From Thermophagus xiamenensis (GTDB lineage: Bacteria > Bacteroidota > Bacteroidia > Bacteroidales > Marinilabiliaceae), in NCBI RefSeq assembly GCF_900112795.1, contig NZ_FONA01000026.1:1-50902 (forward strand): a stretch of DNA of 50,902 nt, given 5' to 3'. This document shows positions 15,605 through 24,735 of this stretch, piece by piece. Under the pieces are notes generated by a model that made no database searches, was not told the DNA's origin, and saw only the letters and a program-made list of their open reading frames with translations. Made by a program: the position numbers and the translations under genes. Numbering within the stretch: position 1 is the first letter of the stretch; every line of letters starts with the position of its first letter.

Positions 15605-16654
15605 ATGGACAGTGAAGATTTTGATTTGCTATCGACCGTTGAATATGGAGGGTGTTCTGCCAAATTGCCGCCGGGTGAGCTGGCAGGTATTTTGGCAAAA
15701 CTACCGCCAATAAATGACCCTAATCTATTGGTAGATATTGAGACCCATGATGATGCCGGAGTATATAAGCTTAATGATGAAACGGCTCTGATATTTACTA
15801 CCGATTTTTTCCCACCCATATGTTCCGATCCATACGAGTTTGGAGAAATTGCTGCTACCAATGCCTTAAGTGATGTTTATGCTATGGGCGGGACACCTTT
15901 GTTGGCGCTTAATCTTCTCATGTTTTCATCGGCAAAGATGCCTCTGTCAGTTTTTGAGCGTATTCTGCGGGGGGGATATGATAAAGTAAAAGAGGCAGGT
16001 GCTTTAATGGTAGGTGGTCATACCATTGAAGATCATCCGCCCAAATATGGTTTGGCGGTAGTGGGGACCATCCATCCGGAAAAATTGATCACCAATGCTG
16101 CGGCTCAACCGGGCGACATTCTAATACTCACCAAACCTTTGGGTGTGGGTATTTTAGTGGCTGCACAGCGGCTTAAAATAGTGCGTGAGGAGGCTTATCG
16201 TGAAGTTTTAAACCAAATGAAGCTATTGAATAAAACGGCACGAGATATCATGGTCAAACATGGTGTTAAATGTGCCACAGATGTTACCGGCTTCGGACTG
16301 TTAGGACATGCACTGAAAATGGCTGATGCCAGTGGCGTGAGCCTTGCTATTAAAAGTCGTGATTTACCTGTTGTTTCTCAGGCAGAACAATTGGCTTATG
16401 ATGGCTGTATACCGGGTGCAGCCTTCCGAAATCTGAATTTTGTTCAACCTTCTTTGCATGTAGCACAAAAGGTAGAACCCCACCTGAAAATGGTGGCTAC
16501 CGATGCCCAGACTTCCGGAGGCCTTTTAATTTGTGTTCCTGCTGAAAAAGCTCAGAGGGTTCTTAATGAACTGAAATCCTTGCCCGGCCTTCAAAATTCA
16601 GCTATCATTGGAGAAGTTTTGCCCAAAACCCGGAAAGCAATTTATCTGGAGTAA
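15605..16654 (+). CDS. selD: Selenide, water dikinase SelD (Cys form)
   Basis: This 349-residue enzyme makes selenophosphate from selenide and ATP. The N-terminal block YGGCSAK puts Cys17 and Lys20 at the same numbers as the catalytic pair of E. coli SelD. The Cys codon is TGT, not TGA, so the enzyme itself does not need selenocysteine. Further family blocks are HDDAGVY, TTDFFPPICSDPYEFG, the GGHTIE metal/nucleotide motif and DVTGFGLLGHAL. The product would feed MnmH upstream. No selA, selB, selC or selenoprotein is in the window, so only the 2-selenouridine use of selenium is supported here. Confidence 0.95.
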   Translation: MDSEDFDLLSTVEYGGCSAKLPPGELAGILAKLPPINDPNLLVDIETHDDAGVYKLNDETALIFTTDFFPPICSDPYEFGEIAATNALSDVYAMGGTPLLALNLLMFSSAKMPLSVFERILRGGYDKVKEAGALMVGGHTIEDHPPKYGLAVVGTIHPEKLITNAAAQPGDILILTKPLGVGILVAAQRLKIVREEAYREVLNQMKLLNKTARDIMVKHGVKCATDVTGFGLLGHALKMADASGVSLAIKSRDLPVVSQAEQLAYDGCIPGAAFRNLNFVQPSLHVAQKVEPHLKMVATDAQTSGGLLICVPAEKAQRVLNELKSLPGLQNSAIIGEVLPKTRKAIYLE

Positions 16655-16755
16655 TTCATATTTTTAAAATATAAGTTTACTTTTTCCTATTTTTACTTTG
16701 AATTTTGAAGGAAGACATGTTCTTCCTGAACTTTACTCAAATAAAAAAATCTATA

Positions 16756-17370
16756 ATGTATAAAGAGGAAATACAGTTGTTATTAAATGCAGAAGCCAAG
16801 GCTATTGGTTCTATTCCCGTTACCGAAGAGTTTGAAAAAGCCCTTGACCTGATTTTTGAATATGTGCATAATCGAAAAGGCAAATTGATAACCAGTGGGA
16901 TGGGTAAAGCCGGGCAAATTGCGGTTAATATGGCCACAACTTTTAGCAGTACGGGGACCCCTTCAGTTTTTCTGCATCCCAGCGAAGCACAACATGGTGA
17001 TTTAGGCGTGGTGCAAGAAAACGATATCATGTTGCTGATCTCCAATTCCGGAAAAACCAGAGAAATCCTTGAACTGGTAGAGTTGGCACGTAGATTAAGA
17101 CCCGGTATTCAATTTATCGTTATCACGGGAAATAAAGATTCTATACTGGCGGCCGAAGCTTCGGCATGTATTTTTACCGGTAACCCGCCTGAAGTATGTG
17201 CTTTGGGATTAACACCGACAACTTCGACCACTACAATGACCGTAATTGGTGATGTGTTAGTGGTTTTGATGATGAAACGTATTGGATTTACCAATCATGA
17301 TTATGCACTGCGGCATCACGGAGGTTATCTGGGAGATAAGTCTCGGAAAGCTGCCGGATTGACTAAATAG
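16756..17370 (+). CDS. SIS-domain sugar-phosphate isomerase, KdsD-like without CBS domains
   Basis: This 204-residue SIS protein has the arabinose-5-phosphate isomerase signature: SGMGKAGQIA, TFSSTGTPSVFLHPSEAQHGDLG and ISNSGKTREIL. KdsD makes D-arabinose 5-phosphate, the first step toward KDO of lipopolysaccharide. The usual C-terminal CBS pair (another 120 or so residues) is missing, and the chain ends soon after HHGGYLGD. Single-domain isomerases of this kind exist, so truncation is unlikely. I chose the ATG at 16756 (MYKEEIQ) over a longer frame from 16705, whose extra residues look like leader. The gene follows selD by 101 bp. Confidence 0.85.
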   Translation: MYKEEIQLLLNAEAKAIGSIPVTEEFEKALDLIFEYVHNRKGKLITSGMGKAGQIAVNMATTFSSTGTPSVFLHPSEAQHGDLGVVQENDIMLLISNSGKTREILELVELARRLRPGIQFIVITGNKDSILAAEASACIFTGNPPEVCALGLTPTTSTTTMTVIGDVLVVLMMKRIGFTNHDYALRHHGGYLGDKSRKAAGLTK

Positions 17371-17488
17371 GCAGACCGGCTATCATGTTCATTGCTTTAT
17401 TTAACGCTTAAATTATTTTAGGGTTGTAACTTGACCAGATAGCAGAAATCCATGCGAGGATTAACTTTAAACTAAAAACTGATCTCAT

Positions 17489-18031
17489 ATGCGAATATTA
17501 AAAGACCAGACAATTGCTATGGTTGTGGATGTTCAGGAAAGATTATTTCCACACATTTATGAGCGCGAACTGCTGGAAAAGAATTTAAAGATTTTGGTCG
17601 AAGGGCTTAAAATTTTGGAAGTTCCTTTTGTTGTGACGGAGCAATATAAAAAGGGACTGGGCCCAACCGTTCCGTCACTCGAAGCTCTGGTGAAACAAGA
17701 TATCCACTTTGAAAAGTTGTCGTTTAGTTGTTGTGACGATCCGGCAATTATAGAGCATATTGAAACTTCTACAAAAAGATATGTTATTTTGGCCGGTATT
17801 GAATCCCATATCTGTTTGTTGCAAACAGCAATAGACCTTAAAGAGAGAGGTTATAGACCGGTAATTGTTGAGGATTGCGTTGGGTCCCGGAATCCGGAGA
17901 ACAAACGAATTGCCATAAATCGTCTTCTGCAAGAGGGAATAACTGTTACCAGCGCTGAGTCATTGTTGTTTGAATTGTGCAGGGTAGCCGGAAACGAGCA
18001 GTTTAAAGCCATTTCTAAGTTGGTAAAATAA
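17489..18031 (+). CDS. Isochorismatase-fold cysteine hydrolase (YcaC-like)
   Basis: This 180-residue protein belongs to the isochorismatase/nicotinamidase fold. The triad can be placed: Asp14 in MVVDVQERL, the Lys of FEKLSFS near residue 75, and Cys in ESHICLLQTA near residue 111. Nicotinamidase has extra metal-binding histidines that I do not see, and the ITSAESLLFELC end fits the YcaC-like hydrolase branch, whose substrates are unknown. It is cytosolic. The PfkB gene starts five bases after its stop, so the two are co-transcribed. Confidence 0.85.
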   Translation: MRILKDQTIAMVVDVQERLFPHIYERELLEKNLKILVEGLKILEVPFVVTEQYKKGLGPTVPSLEALVKQDIHFEKLSFSCCDDPAIIEHIETSTKRYVILAGIESHICLLQTAIDLKERGYRPVIVEDCVGSRNPENKRIAINRLLQEGITVTSAESLLFELCRVAGNEQFKAISKLVK

Positions 18032-18036
18032 ATTTC

Positions 18037-18936
18037 ATGGCACGTATATTTGGTCTGGGCGAAACGGTTCTGGACATTGTATTTAAGGATGGTCGGCCGG
18101 TGTCGAGTCAGCCCGGCGGATCAGCCTTTAATGCTTTAATATCTTTGGCCAGAGCGGGTCATCACGTCGAGCTTATTAGTGAAATAGGTGTCGACAGTGT
18201 GGGAAACCGTATCATGCGATTCCTGGAAGATAATGGGGTCGGTACTCGGTGGATACATCGTTTTTCAACGGGGAAAACCCCTGTGGCCCTGGCCTTCCTG
18301 GATAAGGATAATAATGCCAGGTATCAGGTGTATAAGGATTTTCCGGATGACAGGTTTCAAATAGAAGCACCCGATTTTAAGTCAGGTGATATCTTGTTAT
18401 TCGGTTCTTTTTTCTCTGTAAATCCGGTTTTGCGACCCAAAGTAAAGGAACTGCTTACCTTAGCAAAAAATAGTGGTGTCTATCTCATTTATGATCCAAA
18501 TTTTCGGAAAAACCATATCGATGGTATTGAAATTTACAGGCCTATTATTGAAGAGAATTTTTCAATAGCCCATCTGGTTAGAGGCAGTGATGAAGATTTT
18601 GAAACTATTTATGGTGGAATCACCATCGATGAGGTTTTAAGTAAAATTCAATCTTTCGGTGCTGATGCCATCGTTACGGCCAATGCCCATGGCGTATATG
18701 CTCTGATACAGAATAATTCCTGTTATGTTGCTGCTGAGCCTATTGAGCCGGTAAGTACCATTGGTGCAGGAGATAATTTTAATGCCGGCCTTGCTCATGG
18801 ATTGGTGAAACAGCACCGGCTTCCGGATAATTCAGACGAATGGAAAGCAATCATTAAAGGTGCCGTTGCTTTTTCTACCGAAGTTTGCTTGTCGATGGAT
18901 AATTACATCTCAAACGATTTTGCAGCTATTTTGTAA
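18037..18936 (+). CDS. PfkB-family carbohydrate kinase, fructokinase-like
   Basis: This 299-residue ribokinase-fold enzyme carries GGSAFNALISLARAG (PfkB signature 1) and STIGAGDNFNAGL (signature 2), the latter with the catalytic Asp and anion hole. It would phosphorylate a sugar or sugar-like alcohol with ATP. The length and motifs fit the fructokinase/ribokinase group but do not settle the substrate. It is preceded closely by the isochorismatase-fold gene. Its 3' end overlaps the convergent HAD gene by 11 bp. Confidence 0.88.
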   Translation: MARIFGLGETVLDIVFKDGRPVSSQPGGSAFNALISLARAGHHVELISEIGVDSVGNRIMRFLEDNGVGTRWIHRFSTGKTPVALAFLDKDNNARYQVYKDFPDDRFQIEAPDFKSGDILLFGSFFSVNPVLRPKVKELLTLAKNSGVYLIYDPNFRKNHIDGIEIYRPIIEENFSIAHLVRGSDEDFETIYGGITIDEVLSKIQSFGADAIVTANAHGVYALIQNNSCYVAAEPIEPVSTIGAGDNFNAGLAHGLVKQHRLPDNSDEWKAIIKGAVAFSTEVCLSMDNYISNDFAAIL

Positions 18937-19600
18937 TTCTTTCAAGAAAGTGTCGCAGTTCTTCGGTGGTTGAAAATACTTTGGCGGCACCAGCCTCTGA
19001 TAAAATATCCTCACTTAAAGGCCCCGTATTGATGGCAAGGGTATAAATGCCTGCCGCAACAGCCGATTGAATGCCCAAAGGCGCATTCTCAATGACTATA
19101 GCTTCATCGGGATGAAATCCGCCCTTTTTTAAGGCCATCTCATAAGGTTCGGGGTCAGGTTTTCCGCGCTTGACATCCCATCCTGTGATCATTTGATGTT
19201 TTTCCACACCATAGTCATGTTTCAAACGGTCCAGCAGTGCCGGTTGCCTAGAACCTGTTACAACCATAATTTGTAATCCCCTGGAACGCAAAGTCCGAAT
19301 TAAGGACTGCATACCGGGAATCATCGGTGCCGGTTTTAAGCTATTCATCAAATGAGTCTTTTCTGCATATATCCCTTCTATCTCCTGAGGTGTGGCATCA
19401 CGACCGGCTAATTCTCGTATCGCCTTTTTTATGGTAAAATCACCGGTACTTCCTTCATTGGTATAGGCTTCAATTCGAGGGAAATCAAATCCATATTTTT
19501 TGAAGGCGGCCACCCATGTGTCGGCGTGGTACTTCATGCTGTCGTACAACACGCCGTCCATGTCAAATATTATAACTCGGGTATTTCCTGGTTGATGCAT
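18926..19600 (-). CDS. HAD-superfamily phosphatase/beta-phosphoglucomutase-like
   Basis: This 224-residue HAD protein shows motif I IIFDMDGVLYDS (two nucleophile/acid Asp residues), motif II VVTGS, motif III Lys in KRGKPDPEPYE and motif IV VIENAPLGIQSA. The alpha-helical cap between motifs I and II marks subclass IA, the phosphoglycolate phosphatase/beta-phosphoglucomutase group. Both sugar-phosphate phosphatase and mutase activities are possible. It converges on the PfkB kinase with an 11-bp overlap. On its upstream side is a repeat-filled gap. Confidence 0.88.
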   Translation of the reverse strand: MHQPGNTRVIIFDMDGVLYDSMKYHADTWVAAFKKYGFDFPRIEAYTNEGSTGDFTIKKAIRELAGRDATPQEIEGIYAEKTHLMNSLKPAPMIPGMQSLIRTLRSRGLQIMVVTGSRQPALLDRLKHDYGVEKHQMITGWDVKRGKPDPEPYEMALKKGGFHPDEAIVIENAPLGIQSAVAAGIYTLAINTGPLSEDILSEAGAAKVFSTTEELRHFLERITK

Positions 19601-19639
19601 TCGTAGAAATTTTACTTAAATTTTTTGTTTAAAGGACCA

Positions 19640-20000
19640 GAAGGATAACGCATATAGCTTAGTCTTAGTTCTCAGTTTGTGGTGTAATCAACACCAATTT
19701 ACTACCTGGCACTGACTTTGCACTAACCACTAAAATACTCTTCTGCCTTCTGATTTTGAGATTGAGAAAACAACTATTCTCATTCCATTGAATATTCCTT
19801 TAAGCCGCAAAGGTAGTAAATTGGACTTAAAGTAGTGGTAGTTTGGTCATGCTCGTTTCATCCGTATAAAATTTATCTAAGTTATTGGCCGGATGGAATT
19901 CGCATGGCTTAAGTTTATTCATGTTCTTATTGTGTCAAACTTTCTTGGTCATCCTCGTTTCATTCTATAAAGCGAATAGTCCTACTTGAAAAATAGACTT
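19640..20000. repeat. Dispersed repeat cluster with a MITE-like unit
   Basis: Degenerate TAGTC/GACTAACC blocks and a CTTCTGCCTTCTG fragment (about 19740) precede CATGCTCGTTTCATC at 19848-19862. A 73-bp unit then runs from GATGGAATTCGCATG (19892-19906) to CATCCTCGTTTCATT (19950-19964), the two ends being imperfect inverted repeats. It is the reverse complement of the units at 41493-41667. The rest of this 518-bp gap up to 20118 shows nothing I can name. Confidence 0.7.
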
Positions 20001-20172
20001 TTAGGTCATATTCCTTTACCGCATATCTCAGAAATTTATTGTACTTTATGAAATTAAAGGGTAAATTGTCCCATGAATTGCTTATAACAATTGAGAAGAT
20101 TGTTACAAGATTTTATGGTTGGTTGTTAGGGTATTACAATTCAATAATTACAGTAAATATAAAACAAAATCT

Positions 20173-21321
20173 ATGCGAGTATTTATAACTTCCCAAGTTC
20201 TTTCCGTTATATGTTTAACATTCATGTTGTCTTTCGGTTATCGTTCCTTTGCAGGGAACGCTTCTAAAGCAGATTCAATTTCACAAAAGTCATCCCAATG
20301 GCATCCGACAGAGCGACAAGTGCCTAGAGGAGATAAAATTAAAGAACTTTCGGAAGGATCACCGCTCGCTGCATTCAGTCCCGGTGGCGACAAAGAAAAA
20401 GAATTGGACGATTTTATTAGGAACCAGAAAGTAGCCGGCCTTTTGGTTATTCACGATGGTAAAATTCGATTGGAACGCTATGCTTTAGGTCATACCGATA
20501 CAAGTTTGTGGTCCTCATTATCTGTTGCCAAATCGGTAACCAGCACCCTTGTGGGTGTGGCCATCAAGGATGGATATATCAAGAGCATTGACGATTATGT
20601 GACGGATTATCTTCCCGATCTTAAAGGGAGTGCTTTCGATAGCGTGAAAATCCGCCATCTTCTTACCATGACTTCCGGTATAAAGTGGAATGAGAATTAC
20701 ACCGATCCCAATTCTGATATTGCCCGATTTGATAATGACACCACTGCAGATGGCATGAAAGCTATTGTAAGCTATATGCGGCGTTTGCCGGCCGAAGCTG
20801 AACCCGGTACGAAGTTTAACTATAGTACCGGTGAAACACATCTTTTAGGAACACTTATCAGTGCGGCCACCAAACAAAGCTTAGCGCACTATCTTTCTAC
20901 TAAAATATGGATCCCTTATGGAATGGAACATACTGCCACCTGGCGAGTGGACCGTACCGGCCAAGAGTTGGCGGGTTGTTGCCTTCAAATGCGGCTTCGT
21001 GATTTTGGCAGGTTCGGTCAATTTGTACTTGAAGATGGATACATTAACGATGAATCCATTGTCCCTGACAACTGGTTTCAGGAAGCAACCAAAATACAAA
21101 TACCATTATGGCCGGGCGGAGGTTATGGATATGGGTGGTGGATCTTTAATAACCATAGTTTCGAAGCTTTGGGCATTCACGGACAAAAAATTTATATCGA
21201 CCCTTCCAGAAAACTTGTGATTGCCATCAATAGTGCCTGGCCCGAAGCTGATAGTAACGAACGCCATTTCGCTGTGGCCAAATTTATAAATTCTGTTGCT
21301 GAAGAGATTGATAAGGAGTAA
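20173..21321 (+). CDS. Periplasmic serine hydrolase, beta-lactamase class C-like
   Basis: This is a 382-residue penicillin-binding-protein-fold enzyme. A signal peptide covers about residues 1-28 (MRVFITSQVLSVICLTFMLS, then SFAGN). The SxxK motif appears as SVAK in LSVAKSVTSTLVG, the second motif as YST in FNYSTGE, and the third as HGQ in LGIHGQKIY, replacing KTG. This pattern fits class C beta-lactamase-like esterases and D-aminopeptidases rather than a true resistance enzyme. The ATG at 20173 is chosen because it puts the signal peptide at the N-terminus; an in-frame earlier start adds 18 residues. Nothing nearby is co-directional, so its role is unknown. Confidence 0.85.
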   Translation: MRVFITSQVLSVICLTFMLSFGYRSFAGNASKADSISQKSSQWHPTERQVPRGDKIKELSEGSPLAAFSPGGDKEKELDDFIRNQKVAGLLVIHDGKIRLERYALGHTDTSLWSSLSVAKSVTSTLVGVAIKDGYIKSIDDYVTDYLPDLKGSAFDSVKIRHLLTMTSGIKWNENYTDPNSDIARFDNDTTADGMKAIVSYMRRLPAEAEPGTKFNYSTGETHLLGTLISAATKQSLAHYLSTKIWIPYGMEHTATWRVDRTGQELAGCCLQMRLRDFGRFGQFVLEDGYINDESIVPDNWFQEATKIQIPLWPGGGYGYGWWIFNNHSFEALGIHGQKIYIDPSRKLVIAINSAWPEADSNERHFAVAKFINSVAEEIDKE

Positions 21322-21470
21322 AAAGTATTTCATTGCAATTAATTATCCTGCAATGGTGGGTTGTTGATTAAGAAATTATCGCCCATGGTGATGGGTTTCA
21401 TGAAAGTTTTAAAGGCCATTGGCGGCCAAATTAACATAAAACCCATAGAAACATTCTAGTTTTAACAAAC

Positions 21471-21507
21471 AAAAAAAGCCTGTAAGCTTTGACTTACAGG
21501 CTTTTTT
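21471..21507. terminator. Bidirectional rho-independent terminator
   Basis: AAAAAAGCCTGTAAG and CTTACAGGCTTTTTT form a long perfect stem around a six-base loop, with T-runs on both strands. It lies 12 bp beyond the 3' end of tRNA-Ser (minus strand) and 150 bp past the serine hydrolase (plus strand), and can end both transcripts. Confidence 0.9.
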
Positions 21508-21518
21508 GACTTTACCGG

Positions 21519-21603
21519 CGGAGAGAGAGGGATTCGAACCCCCGGACCCGTGAAGGTCAACGGTTTTCAAGACCGCCGCATTCGACCACTCTGCCATCTC
21601 TCC
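21519..21603 (-). tRNA. tRNA-Ser (anticodon UGA)
   Basis: This 85-nt gene on the minus strand has an acceptor stem GGAGAGA/TCTCTCC, discriminator G at 21519, anticodon loop CTTGAAA with TGA (plus-strand TCA at 21567-21569), a long variable arm typical of serine (GACCTTCACGGGTC), and a T-arm with GGTTCGAATCC. The 3' CCA is not encoded (CCGG follows), so it must be added after transcription. It reads UCA and related serine codons. Its own promoter lies upstream and a strong terminator downstream. Confidence 0.96.
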
Positions 21604-21671
21604 AAAACCATAAAACAATTATGGTAGCTTTGAAGTTTAAGAGACCGTTTGTTTCTCTCTCAAAGCGGTTG

Positions 21672-21701
21672 CAAAATTAGGTGTTTTATCGAAATCACAA
21701 A
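21672..21701 (-). promoter_or_regulatory. Bacteroidetes promoter for tRNA-Ser
   Basis: On the minus strand TTTG (21698-21701) is followed by 18 bases and TAATTTTG (21672-21679), matching TAnnTTTG. Transcription would start about 60 bases before the mature tRNA 5' end. Confidence 0.65.
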
Positions 21702-21764
21702 ACGTTTTTTGCAAAAAATATTAATTGAATTTATTGCATGAATCGATATTGCTTGGCTTTCAGG

Positions 21765-23168
21765 TTATTGATTTTTGGAAAAAAGTTCATTTAACTGATT
21801 AGCCATAGTAACACCCTGTCGTATACGGTCGGCCATTCCAATGCCATCGCGAAGGTTACCGCCAATGAGTAATCCCGGAAACTGTTGTTGAATGGTATTA
21901 ACAATATCCAGTCTCTCGCCTGTTTCTTTACTGTATTGGGGTATGGCATGGTGATGCCGAAAGATGCGCAATAGGTCTGGTTCACAGTCCGGCACCATCA
22001 TCATTTTTTTGAGTTCAGACAAGACAATTTTACGGATATCGTCATCGGAACGTTCAATCATATCCGGCTTAAGTACGCCCCCAAGGAAAACCGATAAAAG
22101 AGCACCTTTTTCGGGGGCTCTATCCTTAAGGAATGCCGAGAGGAAAAGAACGCCCAGTATATCTCGTTTTTCTTTAGAGGGCACTAATCCACCGAAAGCT
22201 TTTAGAGGTATTCCTCGCCATTCATTGTACCCTACTGCCACCTGTACAACCCGGGCATATATCAGATTGTTAATTTTTTGTTTTTCGTCATCACGTAAGA
22301 AGGGTAGGATAGAAGGTACCTCGTGGGCACCTGTGGTTGTGATGACTGCATCGCTTTCAATGGTTTTTGCTTCACCTAATTGATGGTATCGGACAACATA
22401 TCGTCCATTGACGGGACAAACTCTTGTATTTTGACATTCCAACTGAATTTCGTCGGCTGAAAATTTATTGGTTAGGGCAGATATTAATTTATCGAGACCT
22501 CCCGACATGGAAAACATTTCGCGGGTGGCTTTTTTGTGATAATGGTAGAGTTCCGGATTTTCTTTTTTTTCGCGTTTTAATTCGAGTTGTTTTTTTATGC
22601 TTCCTTTAATAAAACTACCGTATTTTTGCTCTAAATTGTAAAGTTTTGGTAGGGCATAACGAGTGACCAGCATTGACGGGTTTCCTGCATAAATGCCCAG
22701 GATAAAAGGGTCGACGGCGTATTCGAGGAACGATTTACCCATGCGGCGCATTACCAGATGGTCGAGTGTTTCATCGGGGTCATTCCCGGGTTTGCGAAAT
22801 GGCTCAGCCAACAGTCTCAGTTTATCTTTCCATGAGAACAGAGGTGTTGTAATTCCATCTTTCATGCCTGCAGGTAAGTCATGCCATCGGCCGTTTTTCC
22901 AGATTAACCTTCTTTTTGCTTCTTCGTTTGCGGGTTCAACTGTTATTTCAGGGTATAGTTCTTCAAAAAGTTCAGCTACTTCGGGATGAGAGATTACACC
23001 TGTGTTAGGGCCGCTCTCAAAGGTGAAACCTTCTTCACGATGAGTATGGATTGCCCCTCCTGTTCTATTATTTTTTTCAAGAATGAGAACTTCCCATCCC
23101 AATTTTTTTAAATTCCATGCGGTAGTGAGCCCCGTAAGGCCTGCACCTATAATGACTGCTTTTCTCAT
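21765..23168 (-). CDS. hemG: Protoporphyrinogen oxidase, HemY/HemG-type flavoenzyme
   Basis: This 467-residue FAD enzyme begins with VIIGAGLTGLTTAWNL (dinucleotide-binding GxGxxG, residues 7-22) and ends with a second FAD-contact region (NLRDGIGMADRI). Between them are the family blocks GGAIHT and GPNTGV. It oxidises protoporphyrinogen IX, or coproporphyrinogen III in the coproporphyrin-dependent branch, using oxygen. The name follows common annotation; the protein is of the HemY/PPOX type, not the flavodoxin-like E. coli HemG. It probably shares a regulon with hemN, 196 bp upstream. Two TAnnTTTG-like elements at 23279-23286 and 23300-23307 (minus strand) lack good -33 partners. Confidence 0.9.
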   Translation of the reverse strand: MRKAVIIGAGLTGLTTAWNLKKLGWEVLILEKNNRTGGAIHTHREEGFTFESGPNTGVISHPEVAELFEELYPEITVEPANEEAKRRLIWKNGRWHDLPAGMKDGITTPLFSWKDKLRLLAEPFRKPGNDPDETLDHLVMRRMGKSFLEYAVDPFILGIYAGNPSMLVTRYALPKLYNLEQKYGSFIKGSIKKQLELKREKKENPELYHYHKKATREMFSMSGGLDKLISALTNKFSADEIQLECQNTRVCPVNGRYVVRYHQLGEAKTIESDAVITTTGAHEVPSILPFLRDDEKQKINNLIYARVVQVAVGYNEWRGIPLKAFGGLVPSKEKRDILGVLFLSAFLKDRAPEKGALLSVFLGGVLKPDMIERSDDDIRKIVLSELKKMMMVPDCEPDLLRIFRHHHAIPQYSKETGERLDIVNTIQQQFPGLLIGGNLRDGIGMADRIRQGVTMANQLNELFSKNQ

Positions 23169-23364
23169 TGTAGTTTTAGATGGTTTATAGTCAATGGTTC
23201 AAAGTCTGTGGTCAATAGTTTACAGTTCAATGTTTGTGGCTGGTTGTCAAATGCTAAGCATCTGGTATTTTAAAGCCACAAATTTAACTTCAGTGAACAC
23301 AAACCTATTTGTACCGTGTGCATCAAAAAACTTCAGATTCCATATACACTAACTAATAAAAGGA

Positions 23365-24735
23365 TTAAATTGTTTTGGAAAAACGTTTTTGTGCAGTTTT
23401 GAGTTTCGGGTCGAATAAGGCAGCAATGTTTCTGATGAGAAATCGCCCGGTTTCGGTAACGATGATTTCTTTGTCATTGAACTGTACAAGTCCGTCTTCT
23501 GCCAAAGCTTTTAGTCGTTGGATATCGAAACCTGTGATTGCTTTGAGCTGATTGTCTTCCATGTTTAGGCGCCCGGCTGTTTCATGCCAGTTGAGATAGT
23601 TGTTGCACATTATCTGATTAATTACTTCACGTACAGCAATATCAGTCGAGTCGGTTTGATATCCTTTAACAACAGGAATTTCACCTTTGTTTACTGCATT
23701 AATATAGTGAGGGATGTCTTTGGTATTTTGGGCATAAGCATTGTGAAGCTGGCTGATGGCCGACATACCAAAGGCATAAACCTGACCAGTAGTCTCTTTG
23801 GTGCAATAACCCTGGAAGTTTCGGTGTAAGGTTTTATTGTTCAGAGCAATGGTTAATGGGTCGTTGGGCAGTGCAAAATGGTCCATCCCAATAGGAATAT
23901 AACCTGCCATTATCATTTCCCGGCGCGCATTCCAAAACATCTTCATCTTATCCTCTGGTCCGGGGATGCCATTTTTTTCGAGGGTTTTCTGATGACTTTT
24001 CACCCAGGGCACGTGCGCATATGAGAAGGTAACAATGCGGTCGGGGTGTGCATCTATGGCATGTTGAATGGTTTGAGCAAACGATTCGGGTGTTTGGTAT
24101 GGAAGACCGTAGATAAAGTCGAGATTAGCCGAAGCACCCCCCTCATGCAATTGAGCAATGATGTCTTTAACCGGCATTGCCGACGGGTCACGATTAACCG
24201 TAAGCAAAATCTTTTTGTTAAAATCCTGAATGCCTAAACTGATGCGGTTAAATCCCATCTTTAATAAACGGTCGATGTATTCAACAGACAGGTAGGCAGG
24301 GTTACATTCCATGGCTATTTCGGCGTGTTCGGAAAATTTAAAGTGACCATAAATGGCATCCATGATTTTTTCTATTTGGCCAATGGTCAATGCATTGGGT
24401 GTTCCGCCGCCCCAGTGTACCTGGGTGACAAGGCGGGATGAATCTATCCTTTCGGCAATTAAATCAATCTCTTTTATTAGTGCATCAATATATTGATTAT
24501 AGAGTTCGTTGTTTCGTGAAATATGTGTGGTACAGCCACAATAGAAACATAACTTGGAACAAAAGGGAATATGCAAATAGAGAGATACCGCCTGAGGATG
24601 ATGATGATTCGACTCTTCAATGGCCTCAATGAAATCTTTACCGTTAAATTTTTCATGGAAAAAGGTTGCCGGCGGATAGCTGGTATACCGTGGTAAGGGC
24701 AGGTTATATTTGTCCAGTAATTTTTGAGCTATCAT
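23365..24735 (-). CDS. hemN: Oxygen-independent coproporphyrinogen III dehydrogenase HemN
   Basis: This 456-residue radical SAM enzyme performs the two decarboxylations from coproporphyrinogen III to protoporphyrinogen IX without oxygen. HIPFCSKLCFYCGC provides the CxxxCxxC cluster ligands (Cys59, Cys63, Cys66) and the fourth cysteine Cys68 typical of true HemN rather than HemW. The C-terminal domain is full length. Pairing with an oxygen-using HemY-type oxidase gives the cell a mixed aerobic/anaerobic haem route. No promoter motif is evident in the upstream gap, whose AT-rich TTATTCAAATAG could be an FNR-type site, but the match is weak. Confidence 0.95.
   Translation of the reverse strand: MIAQKLLDKYNLPLPRYTSYPPATFFHEKFNGKDFIEAIEESNHHHPQAVSLYLHIPFCSKLCFYCGCTTHISRNNELYNQYIDALIKEIDLIAERIDSSRLVTQVHWGGGTPNALTIGQIEKIMDAIYGHFKFSEHAEIAMECNPAYLSVEYIDRLLKMGFNRISLGIQDFNKKILLTVNRDPSAMPVKDIIAQLHEGGASANLDFIYGLPYQTPESFAQTIQHAIDAHPDRIVTFSYAHVPWVKSHQKTLEKNGIPGPEDKMKMFWNARREMIMAGYIPIGMDHFALPNDPLTIALNNKTLHRNFQGYCTKETTGQVYAFGMSAISQLHNAYAQNTKDIPHYINAVNKGEIPVVKGYQTDSTDIAVREVINQIMCNNYLNWHETAGRLNMEDNQLKAITGFDIQRLKALAEDGLVQFNDKEIIVTETGRFLIRNIAALFDPKLKTAQKRFSKTI

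Noticed and set aside
15605-16654. Selenocysteine (TGA) in SelD
   Set aside because: The active-site codon at residue 17 is TGT, cysteine, and the frame is open throughout.
19601-20172. Gene in the gap between the HAD and serine hydrolase genes
   Set aside because: The stretch is made of dispersed repeat pieces with frequent stops in all frames.
20173-21321. True beta-lactamase resistance gene
   Set aside because: The third motif is HGQ rather than KTG and the second is YST, which fits esterase or peptidase relatives as well; no resistance context is present.
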